Positions 8,938-17,874 are shown, counted from the first letter of the stretch. The stretch: DNA of 64,000 bases from Solirubrobacter taibaiensis (GCA_027587225.1 JAPDDQ010000009.1:1-64000); one strand, 5' to 3'. Numbers and translations are program-made. The notes: generated from the letters alone by a model not told the origin.

Positions 8938-9010
8938 GCCGCGTTCGTCTAGTGGCCTAGGACGCCGCCCTCTCACGGCGGAAGCACGGGTTCGACTCCC
9001 GTACGCGGTA
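8938..9010 (+). tRNA. trnE: tRNA-Glu (anticodon CTC)
   Basis: Acceptor GCCGCGT (8938-8944) pairs with ACGCGGT (9003-9009) with one G-T pair at the end; discriminator A9010. Anticodon stem CCGCC/GGCGG holds CTCTCAC, giving CTC at 8972-8974. T arm ACGGG/CCCGT with GTTCGACT. It lies 41 bp after tRNA-Leu, and a decayed integrase points at its 3' end, so it is the likely attachment gene of the island. Confidence 0.95.
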
Positions 9011-9020
9011 CTTACGAATG

Positions 9021-9040
9021 CCCCGGAGATCCGGGGTTTT
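9021..9040 (+). terminator. Rho-independent-like terminator after tRNA-Glu
   Basis: Perfect hairpin CCCCGG-AGAT... with right arm CCGGGG followed directly by TTTT, 11 bp past the tRNA end. It is well placed to end the tRNA-Leu/tRNA-Glu transcript. Confidence 0.75.
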
Positions 9041-9084
9041 CGTCGTTCTGAGGGGCCTGTCGGAAGCTCTGTTACGCTCCGCTC

Positions 9085-10144
9085 CAGGTCGTTCAGCCCG
9101 GCCTCGAACAGGTAGCTGGCGGCCGAGTGTCGGCCCTCGTGGGGAGCAATCGGTGCGAGTGCGTCCGGGCGCGCCGTGGCCCAGATGAGCTTCGGACCGT
9201 CCGGATTCGGATTCGGTACCTCTTTCCAGCCCCAGGCGCGCATCGCCCGGCTGCGCACGGTGGAGTTGACGAACGGGTCCGCTCGGGTGCGGCCGAACAC
9301 GAGGTCCTCGCCGGCGCGGCCGGTGGGATCTGGTGCGCGAACAGCCCGATCGTCACCGGCACCCTCCGAAAGCCCGCGTCGGTCTTGACCTCGGCCTCGC
9401 CCTCGACGTCGTCCCCCGGGCGCCGGACGTGGATCAGCGCCGGTCGCCAGCGCAAGTCGACGTCGCTCCCAGCGCAAGCGCTCGCAGGTCGCCGCGGCGC
9501 AGCCCCGCGTGGAACGCGGTAGCCCAGAACGCGCGCTCGTCGCGGGGGGGAGGGCGGCGATCAGCGTCGCCGCTTCTTCCCGGCTGGCGACCCGGTCGCG
9601 GCGGCCGCGGATCGTCGGCAGCTCCGATCGAGATCTCGTCCCGGTGCATCGCGCGCCGGAAGATCACCCGCAGCGGATCGACCTTGTTGGTGAGCGTGCT
9701 CGGCCCCAACCCGGTCTTGCGGAGTCGCATGACGTAGTCCTGGATGTCGGCCCGGCGCACCTCGCTCGCGCGCGTGCCCGCGAGCGGATCCGGCATCAGG
9801 TACTTGCGGACTGCCTGTTCGTAGGACCGGCAGGTGCTGGGCTTGTACTCGCGCCCGGAGCGGCTCAGCCACGAGCCGTCGCGCGTGGCCTCCAGCAGCA
9901 GCTCCGCGGCTTCCAGGATCGTCTGCGTGCTCGGCTTGCGAATCGTGCCGGCCCGGATCACAGCCCGGACGTTGTTGCGCCAGGTCGTCGCTTCTGGGTA
10001 CGAAGGGAGCGTCTTGCGGTGCGGCGTCCGCATTCTCGGGTCCCAGACGTTGACCCGGTAACTCGGCTCGCAGTTGCACCGGCTCTTCGGGTGTTTGCAG
10101 CGTCTGGAATGGACGGCCTCCATCCGGGCCATGTCCCTGGCCAT
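9085..10144 (-). pseudogene. Decayed tyrosine site-specific recombinase (phage-type integrase)
   Basis: The start is taken at the ATG at 10144, behind GAAGGAGGT. The N-terminal SAM-like core-binding domain is intact (KPSTCRSYEQAVRKYL...GLGPSTLTNKVDPLRVIFRRAMHRDEIS). The rest is scattered over three frames. A piece reading ELPTIRGRRDRVASREEA lies in another frame near 9600, then DERAFWATAFHAGLRRGDLRAL returns, then WRPALIHVRR shifts again near 9465, and RAGEDLVFGRTRADPFV shifts once more near 9330. The catalytic HEGRH box is still visible at about 9117-9131, but the following Tyr-containing end is missing. It lies just past tRNA-Glu, as island integrases usually do, and cannot be functional. 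Confidence 0.85.
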
Positions 10145-11252
10145 TGGACCTCCTTCGGACAACGACTAGATCGCGCGCTGCGACCTCCGACCCCGGCACG
10201 CGATCTCATGGTGCCAGCCGGCAAGTACGTCCGTTAAGGATCTCGACTAGTTACGCGAGCTGCGCATGACGCGACTTCGCGCAGTAGGCGCTCGGCGTTC
10301 TCGGCCACCAAGCGATCAAGCTCGACGAGTGGGAACAGGTCGCATCCGCCCGCGACGGATGCACCGCAGTCGGCCTAGACATAACGCTCGAAGCTGTCGA
10401 CGCTCGTCCCGAGCGCCGTTGTGGCGGCCGGCTTGGGCAACGCGATGGGGTGGACGGCGACGTCGAAATCGGTGATAGTCGGGTTGACTCGGACGGCGGT
10501 TGCTTCTCACACCCTTCTTGGCGCACGGGCGGGCGCCTGCCGAACGCGCAAGGCCACTGAAGGCACGCCAGTCGGCTGAACGGCCAGCCAGCGCGAGCCA
10601 CGCCAACCGCCGCGATAGCCGCCGATCGCCAAGACAGATGCCGGCCAGCCCGTGCGAAAGCGGTGCAGGTCCCGGCGCCAGAGCCAAGCTGGGTTTGTCG
10701 CGGCGACGCTGGCTGACCTGGTCGCCCCCGACTTCGTCGCTCCTGGACGGAGCGTGAGACGTGATCGGCCTCGATGACGGTACACGACCTAGTTGGCTGT
10801 GCCGATGTGCAAGAGAGGCAGCGTCGCGAGATCGTCGCGCTCGACGAAGGTTATGGCGATCCCGGGTTTGTCGGGTGTCCGAGCGCACCTTACGCGCTGG
10901 TCCTGCTCAATCCCAGAATCTGGGACACGGACCGGCTCCGGGGGAGCCTGGTCGATCCGTGACGTGCCCCGATTCGTCGCTCACGGGCAGCAAGTCCCAT
11001 CGGGCTCGTAGGTCGCGATTGGTGCGGGTCCGGACGACCACGGTGCTGACGACCCGCGCGTCGTCGGATCTGGTCGCGTGAAGACGGTGCACCACTCGCA
11101 GAGGTCTGGCTCGCATCGGGCTTGCATTCTGTGCTCATATCTGGAATTAGTCTGCCTATCCCGATCGATCCTCGGGCATTGGCGATTCCCGACGGTGTGG
11201 GCACGGTGCTGCGACCGCGTCCAGACGTGGTCTTCAAGAAAGCGAACTTGCG
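10145..11252 (+). other. About 1.1 kb with no credible gene
   Basis: Several open frames cross this stretch on both strands, but all give low-complexity Arg/Ser/Pro-rich or motif-free translations, lack convincing Shine-Dalgarno sites, and none shows a preferred frame by third-position GC. It looks like decayed island DNA. The promoter of the downstream five-gene operon should lie in its last part, where the sequence becomes more AT-rich (about 11110-11170), but I could not fix -35/-10 boxes. Confidence 0.55.
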
Positions 11253-12101
11253 TTGAGCCCACCCCTAGTGCTCTGGTTTCACGATCCTGCATGCCGCGAC
11301 AATTCGCTGGTGGGCAATAAGGGCTCTTGGCTCGCGAGGCTGAGTCAGCGGGGTTTTGATGTTCCGCCCGGGTTCTGTCTCACGATCGAAGCGCTGCAAC
11401 GGCCACTCGATCAATGGGCCTCGGCGATGGAAGCGGCGCTAGCCGAGTTGCCGCCGCCGTGGGCGGTGCGGTCATCCTCGACGGCCGAGGATTCGAAAGG
11501 TGCGGCGTTTCCGGGCCTGTTCACCACCGTTCTGGACGTGGGCGACAGGTCTTCCGCGATCGAGGCGGCGGTGCTGATCGCCACGCGCCGCAACGACGAA
11601 TCCGTCGTGCGCTACGCCGAATCACGAGGGATCGGCTCCGAAACGATTCGGATGGGCGTGATCGTGCAGACGATGGTTCCTGCTGACAGCGCGGGCGTCG
11701 CGTTCTCGCGCGACCCGATCAGTGGCGCCGAAGTCGTATGCGTCGAGGCCAACTACGGGTTAGGTGAGACCGTGGTTGACGGCTCGGTCACTCCGGACGA
11801 GTACTGCGTCGATACGGAAGACAGGATCGTCCAGCGGCGGATCGGTTCCAAGAAGGAGAAGGTCGTGACCACAACGTCAGGCACGCGGCTCCGTCGATTG
11901 CCGACGAGCGCGCGAGAGCGCGCTAAGTGCGTGCTCAACGACGACCAGGTTCTCCTCGTGGCGGGCCTGGCCCGTCGACTTGACCAAGAAACGCGCCAAG
12001 CAATCGACCTGGAATGGGCGTTCGTCGATGGACGACTGGCTCTGCTCCAGGCACGGCCGATCACCACTCTGCCAACGTCGACGAACCTGGAGTCCCATTG
12101 A
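11253..12101 (+). CDS. PEP-synthase/PPDK-type ATP-grasp protein (N-terminal half of a split dikinase)
   Basis: The 282-residue protein is a stand-alone PPDK_N nucleotide-binding domain. Conserved blocks are all present: GNKGSWLARL (Lys23), WAVRSSSTAEDSKGAAFPG (Arg73), VQTMVPADSAGVAFSRDP, EANYGLGETVVDGSVTPDEY and, at the end, DLEWAFVDGRLALLQARPIT. In PEP synthase, PPDK and rifampin phosphotransferase this domain splits ATP and loads phosphate on a mobile histidine domain. Here that domain is encoded by the next gene, overlapping by 4 bp (TTGA). TTG start with weak Shine-Dalgarno. Lower GC than the flanking chromosome, so probably transferred. Confidence 0.85.
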   Translation: MSPPLVLWFHDPACRDNSLVGNKGSWLARLSQRGFDVPPGFCLTIEALQRPLDQWASAMEAALAELPPPWAVRSSSTAEDSKGAAFPGLFTTVLDVGDRSSAIEAAVLIATRRNDESVVRYAESRGIGSETIRMGVIVQTMVPADSAGVAFSRDPISGAEVVCVEANYGLGETVVDGSVTPDEYCVDTEDRIVQRRIGSKKEKVVTTTSGTRLRRLPTSARERAKCVLNDDQVLLVAGLARRLDQETRQAIDLEWAFVDGRLALLQARPITTLPTSTNLESH

Positions 12102-13552
12102 CGCTCGCTTCCTTGCCGTCTCCGCCGACTGGCGTGGCGTACGCACTCACAGTGCCTCAGTCGGTGCTCTTTGCCGACCTCAGCTTGCGTGGAAGCAGAC
12201 GCCCCGCGTTTCAGACGGTGTTCGGAGTCGACTACGAGGTGCCCTGGGTCGTTATCGACGATGGTGCTATGAGCTGGGATTTTTCTGGCGACCCGCAGTT
12301 CAGCGAACGCCTGCTAGGAACCCTGGACCCAGCCGTTGCGGTGAGGCGCTTCGTGTCCACTATGGGAATGACATCGCGCGCGCTGGAGAAGACAGCGTCG
12401 CTCTTGGGCCCTTCGGCGGGGCGGCGCCTGCGCATGCGCCAGGACCTCCTTGCCGATCTGAACGAATGTTGGGACGCATACGAGCGTCAGATGACGAGCC
12501 TTTTCACGTTCTGGAACGTGGAGCAGTTGCTCTCAGGGGCCCTCGTCGACCTCGTCAAGGCGATGGGCTTCGGCGCTGATGTGAACGCAGGGCTCCAGCG
12601 ATTCCTTCAGCCGTCGGAACTCAACTACTTCGCTGTGGAACGGCGGCATCTGGTCCGTATCGCCAAGCGGTTTCACACGCCTCAGCCGGACGTGCCGGAC
12701 GAGGCCGAGCCACGGGAAAGAGCGCTTGAGTACCACGCGAACGCATTTGGCTTCCTGCTCGCGCCGTTCAATCTCGGCGTGCCTCCCTCATCAGCCTCGC
12801 TGATCGAGCGCCTACACGACGCCGAAGCGGCTCTGGACGACCCTTTGCCTCTGATCACCGGACGTCCCGACGCTCTGCTCGACGTCGACGAACCCCTGAG
12901 GGAACTCGCGCTGCTCGCGCAGGAGTTGACGTTCTGGAAAACCGAGCGTCTTGACGTGATGTCGCTTGCCGACGCGAGGATCGCGCCGCTCTACATGGAG
13001 GCGAGCGCAGTCCTAAAGATCGATCTCGACCAGCTGTTCGCGATGACCCGCGACGAGATAGACGAGTCGCTGAGATGCCACGATGCGATCGTCGAGCCCC
13101 ACGTTCTGAGTGAGCGCCGCCGCGCCTTCTGCATGTTGCTGAGCGCCGGCGAGATCGCGTTCTTCCTCCCGTCTGGTCCTGCCGGAGTCGTCGACTCCAC
13201 GACTTCGACGATCGCGGGCGAGATTAGCGGGATAGGTGCTTCATCGGGAACCGTGAGCGGCCGTGTCCGCCGAATTCTAGACCTCGATCGGATCGGGACC
13301 CTCGAGCCCGGTGAAATTCTCGTGACCACGATGACGCGTCCTGAGATGGGTGTGGCGCTTGATCGAGCCGCTGCGTTCGTCACCGACCAGGGGGGGCGTA
13401 TGTCTCACGCCGCGATCATTGCGCGAGAGATGGGCAAACCGTGCGTCATCGGGACCGAGACGGCCACGTCAGTCCTGAGCGATGGGATGGTGGTGACCGT
13501 CGATGGTGACCGAGGTGTCGTGACCTTGGGCGAGGGTGAGAACGCTGGGTGA
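12098..13552 (+). CDS. Helical domain plus phosphohistidine swivel domain (C-terminal part of a split RPH-like dikinase)
   Basis: I start at the TTG at 12098, inside the previous stop, giving 484 residues. Residues 1 to about 370 are mostly helical and unlike anything I can name. The last 100 form a PEP-utiliser mobile domain with GGRMSHAAIIAREMGKPCVIG, catalytic His at about 437. The order ATP-grasp, helical domain, His domain across the two genes equals that of rifampin phosphotransferase, where the middle domain binds the substrate. No PEP/pyruvate TIM barrel is present, so this is not PEP synthase. The acceptor is unknown. The next gene starts 17 bp before its stop. Confidence 0.82.
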   Translation: MTLASLPSPPTGVAYALTVPQSVLFADLSLRGSRRPAFQTVFGVDYEVPWVVIDDGAMSWDFSGDPQFSERLLGTLDPAVAVRRFVSTMGMTSRALEKTASLLGPSAGRRLRMRQDLLADLNECWDAYERQMTSLFTFWNVEQLLSGALVDLVKAMGFGADVNAGLQRFLQPSELNYFAVERRHLVRIAKRFHTPQPDVPDEAEPRERALEYHANAFGFLLAPFNLGVPPSSASLIERLHDAEAALDDPLPLITGRPDALLDVDEPLRELALLAQELTFWKTERLDVMSLADARIAPLYMEASAVLKIDLDQLFAMTRDEIDESLRCHDAIVEPHVLSERRRAFCMLLSAGEIAFFLPSGPAGVVDSTTSTIAGEISGIGASSGTVSGRVRRILDLDRIGTLEPGEILVTTMTRPEMGVALDRAAAFVTDQGGRMSHAAIIAREMGKPCVIGTETATSVLSDGMVVTVDGDRGVVTLGEGENAG

Positions 13553-14129
13553 TGCAGCGCACGAGGCCAACCCGGCCGCGGTGCGCACCGTTCGTGTTGT
13601 CGATGACAACGTCGCTCTACGCCACGCCATCGTTGCCGCGATTGTCGGCGCAATTGAACGGTTGACCGAAACTCCGAACGAGTGGAACCCGAGAGTTCCC
13701 GCGTATAAGTACATTTGGGATCTGACAACGGACCCGGCCGTCCGTTCGGGGGATATCGCCGTCTGCGATCTGTATCCGTCGGGCTACTGGCACGACGTAC
13801 CAGACGATCCCCCGCCGGGCCCCATCTTCCCCCAGACGCCGATTGACATCGATGAGGGGCAGAACGTCGTAAAGGCGTCGTTCGACATTGCGGAGCGGTT
13901 TCTGTTTCCGCTTCAAGCGCGGGGAGTGCACGTCATCGTCTTTACGTACGTCCCCCGCTTTCTGAGGACCCGGGACAACACCGTCGCCCACGCGTGGGCC
14001 GACAGCGTCGAACAGCAACTCGGAAGCCGGCTCGAGCTCGTGCACAAAGAGGATCCGTCGTCGGACGCCCGGATTGTTGACCGTATCGTCGGCCGCGTTG
14101 CGGAGTTGCTGACCGAGGGAGCAAGCTGA
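13536..14129 (+). CDS. Atypical response-regulator receiver-like protein
   Basis: This 197-residue protein is not a clear family member, but it shows receiver-like landmarks in the right order: VRTVRVVDDN (Asp23/Asp24), a helix, DIAVCDLYPSG with a possible phosphoacceptor Asp78, VHVIVFTYVP with Thr137, and LELVHKED with Lys171. A 40-residue Pro/Asp-rich insert follows Asp78. There is no DNA-binding or other output domain. It is coupled both to the dikinase-like gene upstream (17-bp overlap) and to the channel gene downstream (TGATG). The receiver assignment is my inference. The GTG start at 13536 is uncertain. Confidence 0.6.
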   Translation: MRTLGDAAHEANPAAVRTVRVVDDNVALRHAIVAAIVGAIERLTETPNEWNPRVPAYKYIWDLTTDPAVRSGDIAVCDLYPSGYWHDVPDDPPPGPIFPQTPIDIDEGQNVVKASFDIAERFLFPLQARGVHVIVFTYVPRFLRTRDNTVAHAWADSVEQQLGSRLELVHKEDPSSDARIVDRIVGRVAELLTEGAS

Positions 14130-15073
14130 TGGTGCCGTTGACGCTCGAAGCCGAGCTCAATCGGGACCAGCGGAGCGAGGCTCGGAGGCGCTACCGCAAG
14201 ACGCGTAAACGCCTCGTCGCCCCCGATCGTGATTCCCGCCCGCCTTGGACTCGCCGAGGGCTGATCTACGTTCTTCGACTGTTCACACGTGGCAATGCGG
14301 CGAGCGCGCACAAGATCGAACTCTGGGCGAAAGGTGTCGTGGAGACGGTGTTCTCCTTCGCGGCGGCGATCACGTTGGTCGTGGCCGTCGCCTTCGTTGT
14401 TGCTGATGCCGCGTGGGCATCGGAGCCCGATCGCGGAATCATTGGGCAAAGCCCGCTTGGATCATGGTTTGCGCTGATCGTCTTCGCGGTGTTGCTTGCG
14501 ATTCTGATCGTCGAACTCCTGACGTATCGCCCTCGCGTCTATGTGAGTTGTAGTGTCACGCCGTCCGTTTTCTTCACCGAGTTGGCGAAGCTTGCGCCGA
14601 GCCTTGCCGAGTCGGTCGAACGGATCAGGAAGTCGCCGAGTGCGAACCTGAAGGATATGAAAGAGTGCGAGCAGGACTTGGTTCTCGAGTGCCATGGCTA
14701 TCTTTTGCTCGAGGCACTGCGAATTCGAATCTTGGGCGGACTCGCTTATCGAATGCTCACCATCTTCGCCGCGGTCGCTTTGGTCGGCTACGCCTTAAGC
14801 GGTAGCACGAACGACGTGATCGAGGGCCACGGCACCACTACCGGTGATCTCGTGTCGCACCTGTACTTTTCTGTCACCACGTTCTTCACGATTGGTTTCG
14901 GCGACATCGGAACACATCACAGCGCGGCGGGTTACGCGTATCTCACCGTGATAGTTCTGACCGTGCTCGCCGTCGCGTATTTCGTGATCGCGGAGCTGGT
15001 GTCGAGCCATGGGGCCTTCCGCGCTGACCTGCGAGCTGCTGCGGCGACGTTCGTCGCGTTGTGTTCGGAATAG
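14129..15073 (+). CDS. K+-channel-like membrane protein
   Basis: The 314-residue protein has a basic N terminus, spans at about 70-92, 112-132, 205-223 and 268-291, and a pore loop before the last span ending in TIGFGD (254-259), which is close to the potassium-channel filter TVGYGD. Between spans 2 and 3 lies a charged cytoplasmic-looking segment of 70 residues (LAPSLAESVERIRKSP...). One pore loop per chain suggests a tetramer. There is no RCK/TrkA-N or cyclic-nucleotide domain. ATG overlaps the previous stop by 1 bp, so it is made together with the receiver-like protein, which may gate it (inference). Confidence 0.78.
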   Translation: MVPLTLEAELNRDQRSEARRRYRKTRKRLVAPDRDSRPPWTRRGLIYVLRLFTRGNAASAHKIELWAKGVVETVFSFAAAITLVVAVAFVVADAAWASEPDRGIIGQSPLGSWFALIVFAVLLAILIVELLTYRPRVYVSCSVTPSVFFTELAKLAPSLAESVERIRKSPSANLKDMKECEQDLVLECHGYLLLEALRIRILGGLAYRMLTIFAAVALVGYALSGSTNDVIEGHGTTTGDLVSHLYFSVTTFFTIGFGDIGTHHSAAGYAYLTVIVLTVLAVAYFVIAELVSSHGAFRADLRAAAATFVALCSE

Positions 15074-15080
15074 GAGTTTG

Positions 15081-16388
15081 ATGCGTTCCCAACGTGAGGA
15101 CTTCCCGCTCGACGCCGTCCCACGAGATTCACGCGCGCCGGGTTCTCTGGCGCTTTTCAGCGTGATTCTTGGCATACCCAGTGCGCTCGTCTTCCTATCC
15201 GTCGGGGGCGCGCTGCAGACGGCTTACGGCACTGCCTCGTTGCTGTCGGGGTTGCTTGTCGCGTCAGTGATAATTGGCATCGCTGGCTGGGCACTGACTT
15301 CGTACGCGTGTCGCACTGGGCTGGACAGCGATCTGATGTCGATTCCACTCGGTTTCGGCCGGCGCGGATCAGCGCTGACTTCGTGCATCTACGCCGCAAA
15401 CTTCGTGGTGCTGTTTGCGCTCGAGGACGGGATCATCGCGAGTGCGCTGCAGCAGCAATGGCCGGCGATTCCGAAGTTCGTGATCTTTGTCGGGCTAGCA
15501 CTGGTGGTCCTCGGCCTCGCGTGGAAAGGGGTGTCAGGACTGGCTCCGACGATGCTCGTGACGTTCCCGGTGTTCGCGGTCTTGATGATCCTGCTCGCGC
15601 ATCGGACGGGCGACGCCTCCTCGGTCACGGAGGGCTTTCTCCAATCCGGCCCATCAGTCACCGAGATCGGGGCAGAAGGCTGGCTCGCCGTCCTAGCCGC
15701 GCTTCTAGCTTTCGTCGTGAACGCAACGGTCGCGGCCGACGTCGGTCGATTTCTGCGGCCCGAGCATCGCGTGAGAGGGGCAGTTCTCTTTGGCGGCGTT
15801 CTGCAGGTGACGAGCTTCTTCGGAGCGACGTTGTTCGGCGGATGGCTTGCTTGGCGCTTGGGTGGAAACAGCGACCCCGGCAGCTACCTTCCTGGGCTGC
15901 TCGGTGCGTGGGGGATTCTCTGCGTCCTCGTCTCGCAGACGCGTATCAACCTGATAAACGCCTACTCCGGGTCGCTCAGCGCTGCGAACTTCGCCGCACG
16001 CGCGTTCGGCTGGCGCATCGGACGCCGGCACTGCATGGTGATCCTAGTCGCGGTCGCCACTGCGCTTGCGATGAGCGACGTATACGGAAATTTGGTCGCC
16101 GTCCTTACCTTCGAGGCGATTTTCGTGATGGCGTGGGTGTCCGTACTCGTCACCAACGTTTGGCGAGACGCCGATCATCCAAACCCAGAAATCGAAGGTG
16201 CACCCGATGTCGAATGGGTGGGCGTCTCGGCGCTCTTGCTAGCGGTGCTGATCGCGGCTCCGCTGGCTTTCGGGGCGATGGGCGAACTCGGTAAGGCTGT
16301 GGCTCCGTTGACGGCGATGATCGTGGCGTCAGCGACGACCGTCGTTGGAGACCTTATGCGGGTCTCCCGGCCGGTCGACGCGGTTTAG
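15081..16388 (+). CDS. NCS1-type (purine/cytosine permease-like) transporter
   Basis: The ATG at 15081 is chosen because AGGAG lies 4 nt upstream; a GTG 72 bp earlier would run into the channel gene. The 435-residue product has about 12 spans and the segment VSQTRINLINAYSGSLSAANF, reminiscent of the NCS1 nucleobase:cation symporters (CodB, PucI). NCS1 proteins import nucleobases, hydantoins, thiamine precursors or similar small heterocycles. As last gene of the five-gene operon it may supply the small molecule that the split dikinase phosphorylates (inference). Substrate not predictable. Confidence 0.75.
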   Translation: MRSQREDFPLDAVPRDSRAPGSLALFSVILGIPSALVFLSVGGALQTAYGTASLLSGLLVASVIIGIAGWALTSYACRTGLDSDLMSIPLGFGRRGSALTSCIYAANFVVLFALEDGIIASALQQQWPAIPKFVIFVGLALVVLGLAWKGVSGLAPTMLVTFPVFAVLMILLAHRTGDASSVTEGFLQSGPSVTEIGAEGWLAVLAALLAFVVNATVAADVGRFLRPEHRVRGAVLFGGVLQVTSFFGATLFGGWLAWRLGGNSDPGSYLPGLLGAWGILCVLVSQTRINLINAYSGSLSAANFAARAFGWRIGRRHCMVILVAVATALAMSDVYGNLVAVLTFEAIFVMAWVSVLVTNVWRDADHPNPEIEGAPDVEWVGVSALLLAVLIAAPLAFGAMGELGKAVAPLTAMIVASATTVVGDLMRVSRPVDAV

Positions 16389-16622
16389 CGACGCCGCCTG
16401 GGCGAGCGTGGCAGTCCGGGACCTTCACGCGCCGGACACGTTCCGGGAGACCCTTTCAATTGGGTTCGCGGCGGAGTCTTCACGAGCATCGGTCGCGGCT
16501 CTGGAAAGTTCGGCCGACCGCGGCCCTGATTAGCGCGAACCATGTGGCGTGTCGGGCCGCGAACTGGCGTTTGGCGCGATGTGCAACGACGCGATCGACC
16601 ATCGGGTTCTGGGCTTAGCTGC

Positions 16623-17683
16623 GCTAGCCGTAAGACCCGAGCAGGTTGTTCACGCGGCTGATGGGTTGTTGGCGGCCGATGGCTGAGCGTCGTCGGTGAT
16701 GCTTGTAGTGCCAGAGCCAGTCGTCAAGGGCGGCGGTGCGTTCTCGGCTTGAGCTGTAGATCGCGCCGCAGGCCCAGCCGCCGAGATGGTCCGGATGAGC
16801 CGTTCGGCTTTGCCGTTGGTCTGGGGCCTGTGGGGGCGGATTGGGTGGCGGATGCCGATCGCTTTGCAGGCGAGCGCGTGGATGGTCGCGCGGTAGGCGG
16901 AGCCGTTGTCGGTGAGCAGGCGCTCGACGTTGATGCCGTGCCGCGCCTAGAAGGTGATGGCGCGGCGCAAGAACGCGATCGCCGTGCTGGGCCTTTTCGT
17001 CGGTGAGGACTTCGGCGTAGGCCAGGCGGGTGGCGTCGTCGATACCGATGTGCACGTAGTCCCAGCCTGCGCTGCGGCGTCGACGTCCGGCGACGTCGGT
17101 GTGGCTGCCGGTGTAGTGCGAGCGCCGCCGAAGATTCGCTTGCCGGCGCCGCCTTCGATGTTCCCGAGTTCTTGACGTAGAGGTGGATGAGCTCGCCGGG
17201 ACGCTCGCGATCGTAGCGCTCGGCCCGTTCGAGTCCGAGCCGTCCGAGCCGGCCCATCCCGATTCGCGATAAACACGCCCGAGACCGTCGAGAGCGGCAT
17301 CTCCAAGACCTCCGCGATCTCCGGTCCGCTGAACCACAGCCGCCGGAGCGCGGCGATCGCTTCGATCCGTCGCTCATCAGTGCGATAGCGACGGTCTTGG
17401 GCGCCGAAGAGCGATCCAACAAGCCGAACTCGCCGCCGGCGCGGTAGTGCGCGACCCACTTCGCGCAGGTCCGCTCGCTCACTTCGGCTGCGGCAGCCGC
17501 CTCGCGGATGGTCCAGCGGCGCTGGAGTACGCGATCGACCATCCGTTGCCGTTGTCTGAAAGACAAAGCAGCGTTAGCGTGCAACTTCATCCGGGACTTC
17601 CCTCCTGGGAGGCTGGGACCGCTTGGCAGCCCTCAGTCTCCTGGGAGGCCCGGATGAACAACCTGCTCAGGAACGACAGCTAG
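16623..17683 (-). mobile_element. IS481-family insertion sequence, decayed
   Basis: A roughly 1.06-kb element bounded by imperfect 35-bp inverted repeats: left 16623-16657 and right about 17650-17683. Both share GCTAGC and GAGCAGGTTGTTCA in the same relative position, and the right copy runs in the opposite orientation. The only gene inside is the broken transposase. I could not identify a certain target-site duplication outside the repeats. Confidence 0.7.
16624..17590 (-). pseudogene. IS481-family transposase, frameshifted
   Basis: The intact start MKLHANAALSFRQRQRMVDR and HTH region (AAAAAEVSERTCAKWVAHYR) read in one frame. RIEAIAALRRLWFSGPEIAEVLEMPLSTVS is in a second. SHYTGSHTDVAG and WDYVHIGIDDATRLAYAEVLTDEKA (rve core with first Asp residues) are in a third, and an in-frame TAG follows RAITF near 16947. 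The end ...ISRVNNLLGSYG is recognisable at the left repeat. At least three frameshifts and a stop make it inactive. Confidence 0.85.
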
Positions 17684-17874
17684 CCGTGCTCGAGCAACAC
17701 TAGGGGTCATCGACTACGGCGATTCTCTCGACACCGAGCCGGCGGATCTTCCAGGCTGGGCGGTGCACCTCCGGTATGAGGCCGCAGCCGGGGGAATACG
17801 GTCCCCCAGCCATCGTGTCCGCCGACTGGCTCAGAGCCTGTCTCGAGGCCACGCAGATGGGCTCGCCAAGCAGA

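Noticed and set aside
8845..9477. Open frame on the minus strand running through both the integrase end and the two tRNA genes
   Set aside because: It reads antisense through tRNA-Glu and part of tRNA-Leu; only its first part is real integrase sequence, so it is covered by the pseudogene.
10251..11111. Several ORFs of 60-190 residues on both strands between the integrase remnant and the ATP-grasp gene
   Set aside because: Arg/Ser/Pro-rich translations with no family resemblance, no Shine-Dalgarno and no frame consistency; treated as decayed DNA.
11253..13552. A frameshifted single PEP synthase gene
   Set aside because: The two parts meet at a clean TTGA overlap, all active-site blocks are intact, and the PEP-binding barrel is absent, so a split RPH-like enzyme is the better reading.
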